64,000 nucleotides of DNA. It comes from Trichomonas vaginalis G3. Taxonomy: Eukaryota; Parabasalia; Trichomonadida; Trichomonadidae. The stretch is taken from positions 23,528,082-23,592,081 of the forward strand of contig NC_067207.1 of the NCBI RefSeq assembly GCF_026262505.1, read 5' to 3'. The position numbers were made by a program, and so were the translations under genes. A model generated the notes under the pieces. The model was not told the DNA's origin. It saw only the letters and a program-made list of their open reading frames with translations, and did no database searches. Position 1 is the stretch's first letter. Each line of letters begins with the position of its first letter. Positions 1 through 9,753 of the stretch are shown here, piece by piece.

Positions 1-415
1 CGGGTATATGTTCCTTTTGTAAATCTTCGGAAACTGAACTGTTCTCAATTTTAACTAAATAACGTGCTTGACAAGAATGATCGATGCAACGGTAGTAACG
101 TTCAATATTATTTGAATTAATAATATTTGTATGATCATGCGAATAAAGCATATCTTTGCGAACAATTGTATCAGGATATTTTCCAGTAACTGCGGGAATA
201 TTTTTAACTGCAATATAACTAAAATATCTTCTGACAGCTTTAGATTCATTTTCGGCGTATTTAATATTAAAATATTGAAGAACTTGTTTGATTATATTCG
301 TTTTTTCATCTCTCGATGTTGATTTTTGGTATTTATCAGATTGTTCCCTGATAAATATTTTATTTTCGTCTGTAAAGTTTGCTCTTTTTTGATTAAATAT
401 AGATGATTTTCCCAT
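1..415 (-). CDS. MULE transposase, N-terminal part (cut by window edge)
   Basis: This is the start of a Mutator-like transposase on the minus strand. It matches the complete copy at 57641-59890 at a constant offset of 59475 bases. It covers the start codon (minus strand at 415) and the N-terminal zinc-like segment; the DDE domain lies off the window. Upstream is the same leader with an initiator-like TCATTT. I saw no coding difference from the complete copy, so the two are recent copies of one family. Only the window edge limits it here. Confidence 0.85.
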   Translation of the reverse strand, partial: MGKSSIFNQKRANFTDENKIFIREQSDKYQKSTSRDEKTNIIKQVLQYFNIKYAENESKAVRRYFSYIAVKNIPAVTGKYPDTIVRKDMLYSHDHTNIINSNNIERYYRCIDHSCQARYLVKIENSSVSEDLQKEHIP

Positions 416-582
416 TAAAAAATGAAATGATGCAAAATTTACGAAAACCGTTCGAAAATTGAATAAAAATGAAAAGTAATACTTAAATGAGGAATTCTTT
501 GAGATATTGGTCTTAGATTGAATGTAGCGTCATTCTTATATAGAATATATATTCATATCATCGGAAATATGATAAAAAGCAT
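416..582. mobile_element. MULE 5' leader copy running into assembly gap
   Basis: The leader of the MULE copy continues to position 582, matching 59891-60058 with a one-base length difference near 473. It includes one copy of the 65-bp block that is present twice at 59944-60175. The match is cut by the N run, so the join between this MULE copy and the Maverick after the gap is not established. Confidence 0.8.
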
Positions 583-682
583 NNNNNNNNNNNNNNNNNN
601 NNNNNNNNNNNNNNNNNNNNNNNNNNNNNNNNNNNNNNNNNNNNNNNNNNNNNNNNNNNNNNNNNNNNNNNNNNNNNNNNNN
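583..682. other. Assembly gap, exactly 100 N
   Basis: This is a run of exactly 100 undetermined bases, the usual placeholder for a gap of unknown length. It lies between a repeated MULE end and a Maverick, both high-copy sequences, so order, orientation and true distance across it are uncertain. Confidence 0.98.
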
Positions 683-683
683 C

Positions 684-1158
684 AATGTCAAAGAAAGAGA
701 TGTTGAAGTGGGGAAACCATACGAAGACGAAGATGGTATAAACAATTGTTCCTGTAAAAGAACAACCAACATACCCTGAAGTTAGCAGAGACTTAAGTTC
801 TGTTGCAGATATTCGAAACGACTACCAACAACTTAAAGACAAACTTCAAACTCAGGAGAAGATTTGTCAAGCTTTAAGTATAATGTTAAACTTGGTCGAA
901 CACAACCCTGTAAAAGTGAACTCATATGTCATTGCACCTCATGAAGTTTTTGAAAGAACTATTGAAACTTTTGACAGAGGCAGACGATATAAACATCAAA
1001 GAAAAGAACCCGACGTTAGTTGCTGTGGTGTTTCATATAATGTCATTGACAAGATATACGTTATGAAAGGAGGTGAAACGTTGAACTTAAAATATAGTTT
1101 CCCAGACGTTATAAAAATATTTGACGACCACAACATTTCATTAAAATTTATTTGCTAA
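684..1158 (+). pseudogene. Maverick VSCCG-motif protein (fossil, partial)
   Basis: This is a remnant of a protein of unknown role. Its C-terminal region has the motif DVSCCG followed by a short beta-rich stretch ending ISLKFI. The same arrangement (EVSCCG ... ISLEKFFV) and a proline-tyrosine segment occur in the 223-residue protein at 51949-52620 of Maverick 2, so the two are homologues. A coiled-coil-like segment lies in the middle. It follows the gap directly, so its beginning may be missing. In Maverick 2 the homologue sits next to the ATPase and capsid genes, which hints at a virion role (inference). Confidence 0.6.
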
Positions 1159-1163
1159 GTAAA

Positions 1164-1953
1164 TGGCAGAAGACATACTTCTGTATACTATAACAACAAA
1201 GAACCCTGAGTCATATAATTCTATAACAACAAACTTACAAAGTCCTCAAGGACGATATTGTAAACTAACTTTAAACACAATGACGACTAAAGCTTGTTTT
1301 GCTCTTTTGACACCAGAAGATTTTATGTTGTGAATGGTAAAAAATACTCCTTTGAAGATACTTACTCGGATATACCACCAACAGGTTTTGTTGACTTATT
1401 TAATACTTTAAGGACGGGTGTAACATGTGCTGCAACTAGAGCAGGTTTTTGTTTGGATGTCCGACTGAGTTTTATATAACAAATGAGCTATAATACAAAA
1501 CTTATATCTGGTTTTTACTACCAACAGTTTCCTATAACAGGAAAAGGTGTCATACAAGGAATGTCTGTTCCATTGACTTTAAGTACACCTATTTTATATA
1601 TTGTTTCAAACTTAGGTTCAAAGTGTTATTCGAATGTCGACAGAAACTACTATGACCAAAAGATACTTATGCGTATAAATAACATATTCTCTGCTGGTTT
1701 GCCTATTGTTCATTCGAATGCAGAGTTTTCAGCTTTAGTAAACTCAAACACTTTAGCAAACATAAACTTAACCTTAGTTGACGCAAACTTTGTTCCTGTA
1801 AAACTTTTATGTCCTATGTATTTGTCAATGACGGCAGAAAGTTTCGAATTGGAAGATGCAACTGGTGAAAGTATTGTATTACAAGAACAACTTCAACAAC
1901 AAATAGCTCAAGAACAACAAATGCAACAAATGCAACAACAAAGTCAAGAATAA
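1164..1953 (+). pseudogene. Possible minor capsid (jelly-roll-like) protein, broken
   Basis: This is a broken coding stretch right after the VSCCG gene. The C-terminal half is rich in alternating hydrophobic residues, with a strand pattern of the kind INLTLVD..FVPVKL seen in capsid or penton jelly rolls, and it ends in a glutamine/methionine-rich tail. The capsid link is an inference from strand pattern and position; a beta-rich attachment protein is the alternative. Confidence 0.4.
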
Positions 1954-1977
1954 AATATTTTTTTTATTTTTATAAAA

Positions 1978-3211
1978 ATGTACAGAATAGATGTTTCAGA
2001 TTTTTATGACTTCCAAGCATTCAGAAATATGTGTCCATTTAGAGACTATAACAAAGCAGTCGAGAATTTGAAACGTTTAGTCATTTATGTTGACTCTGCC
2101 CAGAATGTTATGTTATGAAAGAATGGGATGTAGTCTTTAACAAACCAAGAGCAACAATAGTTTCAGAACAAGAATGTAGACAGAAACTTAAGAAAATAAA
2201 AGTTGTACAAGTTGGAATGAAGATGTTAGATGCTTGGGATATCTTATTGTCAAAGTTAGAAGATTTTTTCAGTTCGAGGTATAAAGTTCTATACACCTTC
2301 TCCAAACTTCTATTCTATCTTCACTGGATATAAATACGAACAAGTAGAATGGAAAGAAAATATTATAGAAGCTTGGTTAGACCATGTCAAAGAAATTATA
2401 TGCAATGGAAACGAAAGAGTCTATGAGTATATCTTATGTTGGTTTGCAAACATCTTACAACATCCAAGTGCTAAAAATGAAACGGCTCTCATTATAATTG
2501 GAAAACAAGGAACTGGTAAGAACACATTCTTTACAGATATTTTGTGCAAACTGTTAGAAGGTTATTCGAACCCGAATATGACAAACTTAGAAAACATCTG
2601 TGGCAAGTTTAACTCCTCAATAGAGAATATGAAACTTATAGTTTGCAATGAACTTCAAAGTATAGATACAACAAAAGTTTTGAACTCAGATGCTTTGAAG
2701 AGTCTTATAACAGACAAAGTTGGAGTTGTTGAAAGAAAATATAAAGACCAAAGAGTTTGTGAAAAATGTTGCAAACTTCATTATGGTTTCAAACAATGCT
2801 GTTCCGATGAAATTAGAAAGTTCTGACAGAAGATATGTAGTTGTCAGAACGTCAGATTCTCATATGCAAGATACAGAATATTTTGACGACTTAGCAGAAA
2901 CTTTGACATCTGACTTTTACAACCACTTGTTCTCATATTTCATGACATTAGATATTTCAAAGTTCAATCCAAGACAAATTCCACATACCGAAGAGAGACA
3001 AACATTGTTAGAAGCAAACAAGAGTGTATATGAACTGTTCATAGATGAAACTGACTTTGTGTCATTAGATGAAAGGTCATTGTACGATTCGTATAAACAA
3101 TATTGTCAAGAATATGGTTATATGACAGCGTCTAAACGAACATTCTTGGCAAATGTCAAAAGTCTTTTAGACGTACAGAATGGTGTATACAAGAAAAATT
3201 TTTATGAGTAA
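1978..3211 (+). pseudogene. D5-like SF3 helicase (fossil)
   Basis: This stretch encodes a superfamily 3 helicase of the poxvirus D5 / DUF5906 type, used by large DNA viruses and virophages to unwind DNA at replication. Visible signs are a Walker A loop GKQGTGKN, a Walker B-like segment KLIVCNE with the acidic residue, and the region before them (YEYILCWFANILQ) that typically precedes the ATPase core in D5-like proteins. It is broken. Its presence is a clear difference from Maverick 2, where polymerase B is the recognisable replication gene. Confidence 0.75.
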
Positions 3212-3245
3212 ATTTAAAAAAAATATTTTTTATCCGATAGAAAAG

Positions 3246-3666
3246 ATGACGAAATTCATCTCAGTAAACAAGTACATGTCAGGACTTAAAGAAGAACTAG
3301 ACCCATTCACATATTTGAATGTTTACTTCTACCATTTTGAAAAGTCTTCATTCAGCAAAGTTTGGAACATCGAAACCAGTTAAGTTTGCTATTGTGACTA
3401 AAAATGGTGCGAAATTTGAAGACTTAGACATAGAAGGTTTGTTAACAGTCAAAGAAAGTTTTGACAGAAGGTTCTCAAACCTTAAAGAAGGCAAAGCATA
3501 CAAACTTGTTATACCTTATGAACCAAAGAAAGCAGACGACTATGAATATTATGAGTCTAAAGTTGTAGAAGTTCAAGGTAAATTGGGTAAAAAGATTTTA
3601 GAGTCTAAGCCAGTGTTTACTCCTAAAGAGGAAGAGAACATTGACATTGACCCAGAAATGTTCTAA
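3246..3666 (+). pseudogene. Unknown Maverick protein (fossil)
   Basis: This broken stretch follows the helicase in the same direction after an AT-rich spacer. The C-terminal half is lysine- and glutamate-rich, with a possible beta domain (YKLVIPYEP). No family was recognised. A single-stranded-DNA-binding or other replication accessory role would fit the place next to the helicase but is only a guess. It converges on the minus-strand gene ending at 3683, with a short AT-palindromic spacer between them. Confidence 0.4.
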
Positions 3667-3682
3667 AAATAAAATTTTATTT

Positions 3683-4134
3683 TTACATGTCAAATTTCTT
3701 CTTCTCTGGAACTGGTTCAGGTTCTTTCTTCTCTTCTTCTACTTTCTTTTCTTTCTTTTCTCTCTTCTTCTTTTCTGGTGGAGTTATGTCAAACTTCTCA
3801 GAACCATATTTATGTAAAAGTTCTTTGTCCTTTAATAGCTCTTCTATTCTGTTTTCTATTTCATCTTCAAGAACAGCGCATGTGTCTTCTTTGCATTCTA
3901 AGAAGTTTTGTTGGACTTCATCTCTCCAAGAGGCGTCATCTCTGTCAACAAGTCTGTCATTGACAAATTTTTAAGACTGCTCTGCTTAATGTTTTATGGT
4001 TCTTGTCATATTCCCAGAAACAGAACTTTAGAACAAATTCACCTTTCTTGTTTACACTATGTAAGATTTTATGGTCGACAGATGTTTTGCTGTCGAAAAG
4101 CTTGTCTCGAATATAGATAGCGAAATCGCTAGAC
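3683..4134 (-). pseudogene. Lysine/glutamate-rich Maverick protein (fossil)
   Basis: This minus-strand remnant begins MSSDFAIYIRDKLF and ends in a highly charged tail of KKKREKK and EEEKKEPEP type closing with KKFDM. The family was not recognised. The tail would be disordered and could bind nucleic acid or act as a scaffold. It converges on the preceding plus-strand gene. Confidence 0.5.
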
Positions 4135-4171
4135 ATTTTCTAAAAGATAAAAATTTTAATTTTTCTAAAAA

Positions 4172-4259
4172 TATGTTAGAAAAAAAGTTTGCTGACATTG
4201 ACAAGAAATTTGAGAATGTTTTAAACAAGAACAAGAGGAAGTTAGAAATGCTCAGATAA
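4172..4259 (+). CDS. Possible 28-residue coiled peptide upstream of ATPase
   Basis: This short frame begins MLEKKFADIDKK and ends about 10 bases before the ATPase start. It follows an AT-rich spacer like those before other genes of the element. It is charged and helical. It could equally be leader sequence, so confidence is low. Confidence 0.25.
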
Positions 4260-4268
4260 AACCCATAC

Positions 4269-5034
4269 ATGACAAGTTCTTATTTTGCTCAGAATGGTAT
4301 AACAGGTCTAATTGCACCACCTGGGTCTGGTAAGACTTTCACTTATCTTAAAATGGCTGCACAACAACAAGAACTAGATGAGAAGAACCCATTCTATGAG
4401 TTAGTTGTTATTTGTAGTACTTCTGGTCAATTTGACCAAACCCAATTGTTCAAAGATATTATAAAGAAGTCTAAGTTAGTATGTATAAAAGACTCTGAGT
4501 TGTTAGATTGGATAAAGAAGTACCAAAGAAGAGTTTTGAAGTATAATGCTATAAATGAGTATATAAATTCTAAGTTTAAAGACCCAAATGAGGAAATGCA
4601 GAGAATATTAGAGAAGAAACACTTCAGAAACAAACAGAAAGAGATAGAATACATTTCGAAGAAATTGCAATCTTACGATTGGAAGACTTACCCTCATAGA
4701 TGTCTTCTTATCTTAGATGACTTTGCTTCTCATCCTTTGTTAAAGAATAGAGAACAAGACATGTGTCGAATTCTTAAGAAGCTCAGACACTTTAACATCT
4801 CAGTTGTCATTTGTGTACAGACAGCAAAGAGTTTAAGTAAGGATGTTAAAAAATACTTACTGACATTATACTTTTCCCTGGATTGTCCGAAGACGATTTC
4901 ATGGAACTTATGAAAGAGTCCATGGCAGGTAAGTTTTGACAGACATGAACTATGGGAGAAGTACAAAGTCATACAAGACCCTCATACTTCTTTCAGAATT
5001 CATATCTACGCAAACAAAGTTCAAATTGTAAAAA
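4269..5034 (+). pseudogene. FtsK/HerA-type genome-packaging ATPase (A32-like, fossil)
   Basis: This is the packaging ATPase typical of Mavericks, virophages and large DNA viruses, which pumps DNA into the capsid. Walker A is APPGSGKT near residue 20 and Walker B is LLILDDFA after about 140 residues, followed by the ICVQTAKSL stretch usual for this family. The arrangement matches the ATPase of Maverick 2 at 53594-54421, but the sequences are distant. It is broken near its 3' part. Confidence 0.75.
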
Positions 5035-5061
5035 GTCAAGCGTAAAAATAAAGAGTGCAAT

Positions 5062-5886
5062 TTACTCTACTTGTTTGAAGTTGTCAAAATACTCTGTTAT
5101 TTTTTCCTTTAACAATGGCAAATCTTCTTTGAAGGTAAGTATTGTACAACCTTTCATATCATAGTGTGTTTGAGGTAACGTATCTTGAACTATTTGTTTC
5201 ACATCTTCATTCGGTGTCATTGAAATCGGTAAGTTTTCGCGATAGAACCAATTTCTGTCAGATTTGTAAATCTTAGCAAGGTCGTAAAAGCTTTTGTTGT
5301 TTCTTCTGACTAAATGCAACATAACCATGTCACTGTCTTCTTCATTTTCCATCTCTTCAGTATAAATCATATACTTATAGTTCTTTTCCTTTCCTTTTGG
5401 TACCGAACGTGGTATTCTTTTCTGAATGTTTTTGTCTTTTGCTTCAATGACTTCATCTTTTGCATGAAGTTTCTTTTCCATCTCTTCACGTTCTTGTCTA
5501 TGAATTTCATCTAACATCATGAAAATATAACAAGCGTAACGAGGTGAAGCCCACATTGCAACAGCATTTACAAGAAGTCTATGTCATACCAGCCTCTCAA
5601 ACCATTTAGCAAATTTACGATTTTCGTACGGAATCTCGACCCGCGGTTTTCCTCGGGTCGCAAACATATGAGGAAATTCTTCTAAAAGTTCTTTTGTCTG
5701 TTGGTTTTCAAACCAATGATGTGCTTGCTTTGTAGAACGAAGAGCATTCAAAATACTTTGCATTTGGTACATATCGTCTTTGACCGAACGAATGAGACGT
5801 AACTGTTTGTTATACTGTATGTACTCGTATTCTTCATTTATAGCTTCATGGACTATAACTGTTGTTGTGTTCTCTGTTGTTGACAT
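5062..5886 (-). pseudogene. KilA-N protein with DUF3627-like C-terminal region (fossil)
   Basis: The N-terminal part (5584-5886) reads like a KilA-N DNA-binding domain, with a Trp-Phe-x-Asn-Gln then a T-x-E-L-L-E-E helix. The later part has the AMWASPRYA segment that often closes KilA-N domains, then a coiled coil. The C-terminal region resembles DUF3627 of viral KilA-N proteins (PRSVPKGKEKNY, LVRRNNKSF, MTPNEDVKQIV, GCTI). The likely start is the ATG at 5886, downstream of the promoter-like box at 5895-5911. Such proteins are common in poxviruses, iridoviruses and mimiviruses. It is broken. Confidence 0.65.
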
Positions 5887-5894
5887 ATCTGTCC

Positions 5895-5911
5895 TTACAT
5901 ACAAAATAAAA
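5895..5911 (-). promoter_or_regulatory. Maverick upstream box TTTTATTTTGTATGTAA
   Basis: On the minus strand this box sits 8-25 bases before the KilA-N start at 5886. Near-copies precede the starts at 8114, 46339, 47032, 48342 and 38980 in both Mavericks. It does not resemble the host TCA-type initiator. Confidence 0.55.
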
Positions 5912-5966
5912 AAATAAATAAAAATAAAACTAACTTTATTTTTTCTATCTTAAGGAAATTCATGAT

Positions 5967-6074
5967 TTTCATAGAGTTTTGGCGACTAAGGTTTCTTACC
6001 TACTCGCTGTTCTTCACTGTTTTCATAGAGTTTTGGCGACTAAGGTTTCTTACCTACTCGCTGTGCTTCACTGT
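5967..6074. repeat. Two tandem copies of a 54-bp unit
   Basis: The unit TTTTCATAGAGTTTTGGCGA and the bases after it repeat with a period of 54. A third partial start follows and runs into sequence echoing the nearby KilA-N gene (ACGGAATCTC). Confidence 0.8.
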
Positions 6075-6169
6075 TTTCATACGGAATCTCTTCTCTCGGT
6101 TTTCCGAGGGAAGCAATCTTATGCCATTTTACTCAGATTTTTGTGCTGAATTCAGCAAAAATATATTTT

Positions 6170-6610
6170 AGGGTAGAAGGTTAGATCTAACCTGTTTTCT
6201 AACCTGTTTTCTACCCTCGTGAATTTTCATGATTTCATCGTACATGTTTTGTCAAGACTTCTTCGTAATGAGCGTAAATCAGACAAAAATATATTTTAGG
6301 GTAGATGGTTAGATCTAACCTGTTTTCTAACCTCTTTTCTCACCTCATGAATTTTCATGATTTCATCGTATATGTTTTGTCAAGACTTCTTCGTAAATGT
6401 TTTGTCAAACATGAACGTATATGTTTTGTCAAACATGAACGTATATGTTTTGTCAAGACTTCTTCGTAAATGTTTTGTCAAAACTTCTTCGTACATGTTT
6501 TGTCAAAACTTCTTCGTAATGAGCGTAAATCAGACAAAAATATATTTTAGGGTAGAAGGTTAGATCTAACCTGTTTTCTAACCTGTTTTCTACCCTCGTG
6601 AATTTTCATG
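6170..6610. repeat. Repeat region with palindromes and a 25-bp minisatellite
   Basis: It contains three perfect copies of GGTTAGATCTAACC (6179-6192, 6307-6320, 6558-6571), each preceded by TTTTAGGGTAGA and followed by GTTTTCTAACC boxes. Between them is a run of about 24-25-bp units of the type TTTTGTCAAGACTTCTTCG. The same units occur in the opposite orientation at 8270-8655, on the other side of the KilA-N block. Confidence 0.85.
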
Positions 6611-6648
6611 AATTTTCCCGAAATAAAAAATAAAGTTAGTTTTATTTC

Positions 6649-6720
6649 ATTTATTTTGTATGTAAAGACATGATTTCAGGGATTTTTTTGACGAAGTGAA
6701 GGTTGACACTTCGTCAAATT
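6649..6720 (+). promoter_or_regulatory. Upstream box plus start-like fragment and hairpin
   Basis: A plus-strand copy of the TTTATTTTGTATGTAA box is followed by ATGATTTCAGGG and the hairpin GACGAAGTG ... CACTTCGTC. The same box-start-hairpin module is repeated four times at 8735-9165. Confidence 0.5.
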
Positions 6721-6777
6721 TTATAAAAAAAATTAGCGTTATTTTCTGACTTTCACAAAAGACCAAAAATAAACGCT

Positions 6778-8114
6778 TTACATGTATTTTTCAGCAACTT
6801 CGTCAAATAATTTTATAGCTTTATCTATCTCATCTACTTCAAACGTTTCTTTACCTTTTATGGGAGCACCATACATTTTCTCAAACTTTTCAAGTAGTTC
6901 TGTTTCAGCAGCTCTCATATCATTAGCAAACACAACCTTGACTCTATTGACTGTACTGTCATATCTTTGAGTTATATTATATGTTCTTCCTATCTTATAT
7001 CTTTTTGTATTGAAGTCCTTCGGTTTCTGAACGATGTAAAGTAAGCCTTCACTGCAACGTTCCGTATCGAATGAACCATATGTTATGAAGTTATATCCAA
7101 CAACTGTGGTCTAACCATAACAAAACTATTGGTATAAGACTTTTGTCGATGAGATATGCTGTAGTTCCATAAATCTTACCGATATCATAAGCTCAGGATT
7201 TTCTTTTGTCAAAATTTTTCTGAGTAGAAGCAATTCTAACCCAGTCCTTCGGTCTCTTTCCAGATGGAGATAAAATGTCTGACAAAGAATATTTGTTGTA
7301 TTTCTTTGAGTATCTTACGTTTAAATCACCTATTCTAACCAATTTGGTGTCATTGTCTATCTTTTTAACTGTTTCAAACTCAATGTTTGACATTTCTTTC
7401 TTTAAGTCAGCATAGTCGTTTCTCATTCTTTCTATCTCTTTGACGGAGTAGTTATATTTCCTAATTGCCGCTTTACATTTAGAACATTGCGGGTTCATTT
7501 TTGCGTTATATTCTGAAACCTTACCTGCTAGAACAACTAAAGCGTCAATTGCTCTCTTCATCTCAAAACATAGCGGGTCTTATTTGTTTGTTCCATACTT
7601 TGCCTCTTCTATCTTTATCTCTTATCTGCCATACACATTCAGCAACTAACGAAACAAAGTTGTCGTAGGTCTTAAATTCTTCAGATTTATATATGTCAGA
7701 AACATTCTTATATACCATGTCGCAATCTTTGTCCATAACCTTATGGTTGCAATGAAATCCAAGGAATTCATAGTTTACCTTTCGTATGAACTTCTTTATT
7801 TCTACTGAGTCAGTTGCTTTGACTTCAATTTCATCGAATTCAGGAATAGTGAGTTTTTGTTGTTGGATTTCAGGCAATTTGGGTAAATGTTCCACCAGGT
7901 CCTGCATGTCGTAAAGATACTGTTCATTTTGTTCATCTTTCGCACAACAGTCCAAAGTACTTGTTAAAAGTTCCTGCTTTATCTTCTGGATTTCTGTTTC
8001 AAAAGTATATGAAGAAGGAATGAAGCTTTTCATTTCTACTAACATAGATGTTGGATTCATGACTAACGAGTTTGGTGCTGTTGTTTGAATTGTTGTTTGT
8101 GCTTCGACTGACAT
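6778..8114 (-). pseudogene. KilA-N / GIY-YIG gene block of Maverick 1 (fossil)
   Basis: This is the counterpart of the two genes at 46424-48342 in Maverick 2, and much of it is almost the same at base level. The 3' part carries the T5orf172-like GIY-YIG signature (YKIGRTYNITQRYD), with a KilA-N-like part before it. The 5' part, starting at the ATG at 8114 (MSVEAQTT), matches the 321-residue partner protein, including its PQCSKCKAA cysteine pair. KilA-N plus GIY-YIG combinations are typical of large DNA viruses. It is broken. Flanking minisatellites and palindromes enclose the block on both sides. Confidence 0.75.
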
Positions 8115-8124
8115 TTCTGTTCTT

Positions 8125-8139
8125 TTATACAAAATAAAA
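8125..8139 (-). promoter_or_regulatory. Maverick upstream box
   Basis: TTTTATTTTGTATAA on the minus strand, 11 bases before the ATG at 8114. It supports starting the gene at MSVEAQ rather than at the ATG a few codons upstream, which lies within or next to the box. Confidence 0.5.
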
Positions 8140-8189
8140 AAAATAAAAAAATAAAACTAACTTTATTTTTTATTTCGGGAAAATTCATG

Positions 8190-8702
8190 AAAATTCAAGA
8201 GGGTAGAAATGAGGTTAGAAAACAGGTTAGATCTAACCTTCTACCCTAAATTATATTTTTGGGTCCTTTACGCTCATTACGATGAAGAAGTCTTGACAAA
8301 ACATTTACGTTCATGTTTGACAAAGCATGTACGAAGAAGTCATGAAAATTCAAGAGGGTAGAAAACAGGTTAGAAAACAGGTTAGATCTAACCTTCTACC
8401 CTAAATTATATTTTTGGGTCCTTTACGCTCATTACGATGAAGAAGTCTTGACAAAACATTTACGGAAGAAGTCATGACAAAACATTTACGAAAGAAGTCA
8501 TGACAAAACATTTACGAAGAAGTCATGACAAAACATTTACGAAGAAGTCTTGACAAAACATTTACGAAGAAGTCTTGACAAAACATTTACGAAGAAGTCT
8601 TGACAAAACATTTACGAAGAAGTCTTGACAAAACATTTACGAAGAAGTCTTGACAAATTCAAGAGGTTAGAAAACGTGTTAGAAAACAGGTTAGATCTAA
8701 CC
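8190..8702. repeat. 25-bp minisatellite with flanking palindromes
   Basis: About nine to ten head-to-tail 25-bp units (ACGAAGAAGTCTTGACAAAA plus CATTT) run from about 8440 to 8655. They are flanked by palindromes GGTTAGATCTAACC at 8225-8238, 8380-8393 and 8689-8702. Compared with 6357-6530 the units are inverted, so the KilA-N block sits between inverted arrays. Confidence 0.9.
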
Positions 8703-8734
8703 TTCTACCCGACATTCTCGTCAAATACAAAAAA

Positions 8735-9165
8735 ATGACACTTTTTCATTATATAACTGTTATTTTTTGACGAAGTGAACGTTTGCACTTCGTCAAAAAA
8801 ATCCCTGAAATCATATCTTTTATACAAAAAAATACAAAAAATGACACTTTTTCATTATATAACTGTTATTTTTTGACGAAGTGAACGTTTGCACTTCGTC
8901 AAAAAAATCCCTGAAATCATATCTTTTATACAAAAAAATACAAAAAATGACACTTTTTCATTATATAACTGTTATTTTTTGACGAAGTGAACGTTTGCAC
9001 TTCGTCAAAAAAATCCCTGAAATCATATCTTTTATACAAAAAAATACAAAAAAAATGACACTTTTTCATTAGATAACTGTTATTTTTTGACGAAGTGAAG
9101 GTTGACACTTCGTCAAAAAAATCCCTGAAATCATATCTTTTATACAAAAAAATACAAAAAAATGA
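8735..9165. repeat. Four tandem copies of a ~106-bp unit with a hairpin
   Basis: The period is 106, 106 and 108 bases (unit starts at 8735, 8841, 8947, 9055). Each unit holds a near-perfect inverted repeat TTGACGAAGTG ... CACTTCGTCAA. On the minus strand each has a TTTTTTGTATAAAAGATATG box with a start codon, so each copy looks like a promoter, start codon and hairpin. Confidence 0.9.
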
Positions 9166-9189
9166 AATAAAACTAACTTTATTTTTTCT

Positions 9190-9440
9190 ATCTTAAGGAA
9201 ATTCATGAAAATTCACGAGGGTAGAAAACAGGTTAGAAAACAGGTTAGATCTAACCTTCTACCCTAAATTATATTTTTGGTGTAAATTTCATTGACTGAC
9301 TGACTGACGGCACAAAGTGGCATAACGAAAACATTTACGAAGAAGTCTTGACAAAACATTTACGAAGAAGTCTTGACAAATTCAAGAGGTGAAAAAAGAG
9401 GTGAAAAAACAGGTGAGATCTAACCTTCTACCCTAAATTA
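9190..9440. repeat. Palindrome and minisatellite remnants
   Basis: One perfect GGTTAGATCTAACC (9243-9256), one variant GGTGAGATCTAACC (9411-9424), two minisatellite units, and the tail segment AAATTATATTTTTGG that recurs after each palindrome. Confidence 0.75.
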
Positions 9441-9656
9441 TATTTTTGGTCCGGGAACAAAATGAACGAGGTCAGGATGTATGCAAATACCTTTGAATTC
9501 ATTCATAACACCCTTTGTAAGCTCATAAAATGCTTGTTTTGAGGTCGAGCCACTTTTGGCTCCACCGTATTCTTTCAACCAAAACTCAAGAATTTCCCGC
9601 ATGAATTTTGTATAAAAAGCAACCGTCTGAATTCCGGCGGTTGCTATATTCTTCAC
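9438..9656 (-). CDS. 72-residue protein, KilA-N-tail-like?
   Basis: This small frame begins MKNIATAGIQTVAFY and contains GICIHPDLVHFV, reminiscent of the HPDL segment at the end of KilA-N domains, then ends VPGPKI in the repeat that follows palindromes. Its last residues are encoded by repeat sequence shared with the gene ending at 9754. It is G+C-richer than its surroundings and not certainly a gene. Confidence 0.35.
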   Translation of the reverse strand: MKNIATAGIQTVAFYTKFMREILEFWLKEYGGAKSGSTSKQAFYELTKGVMNEFKGICIHPDLVHFVPGPKI

Positions 9657-9753
9657 AAAACATTTACGTTTAGTTTACGAAGAAGTCATGACAAAGTTAT
9701 GAGGGTGAGAAAACGTGTTAGAAAACGTGTTAGATCTAACATGTTAACATAAA

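Noticed and set aside
8440-8655. Regular short repeats resembling a CRISPR array
   Set aside because: Units are head-to-tail without unique spacers, in a eukaryotic element; it is a minisatellite.
8926-9147. A 73-codon frame with repeated DFRDFFDEV
   Set aside because: It reads across two copies of the 106-bp unit and is explained by the tandem repeat.
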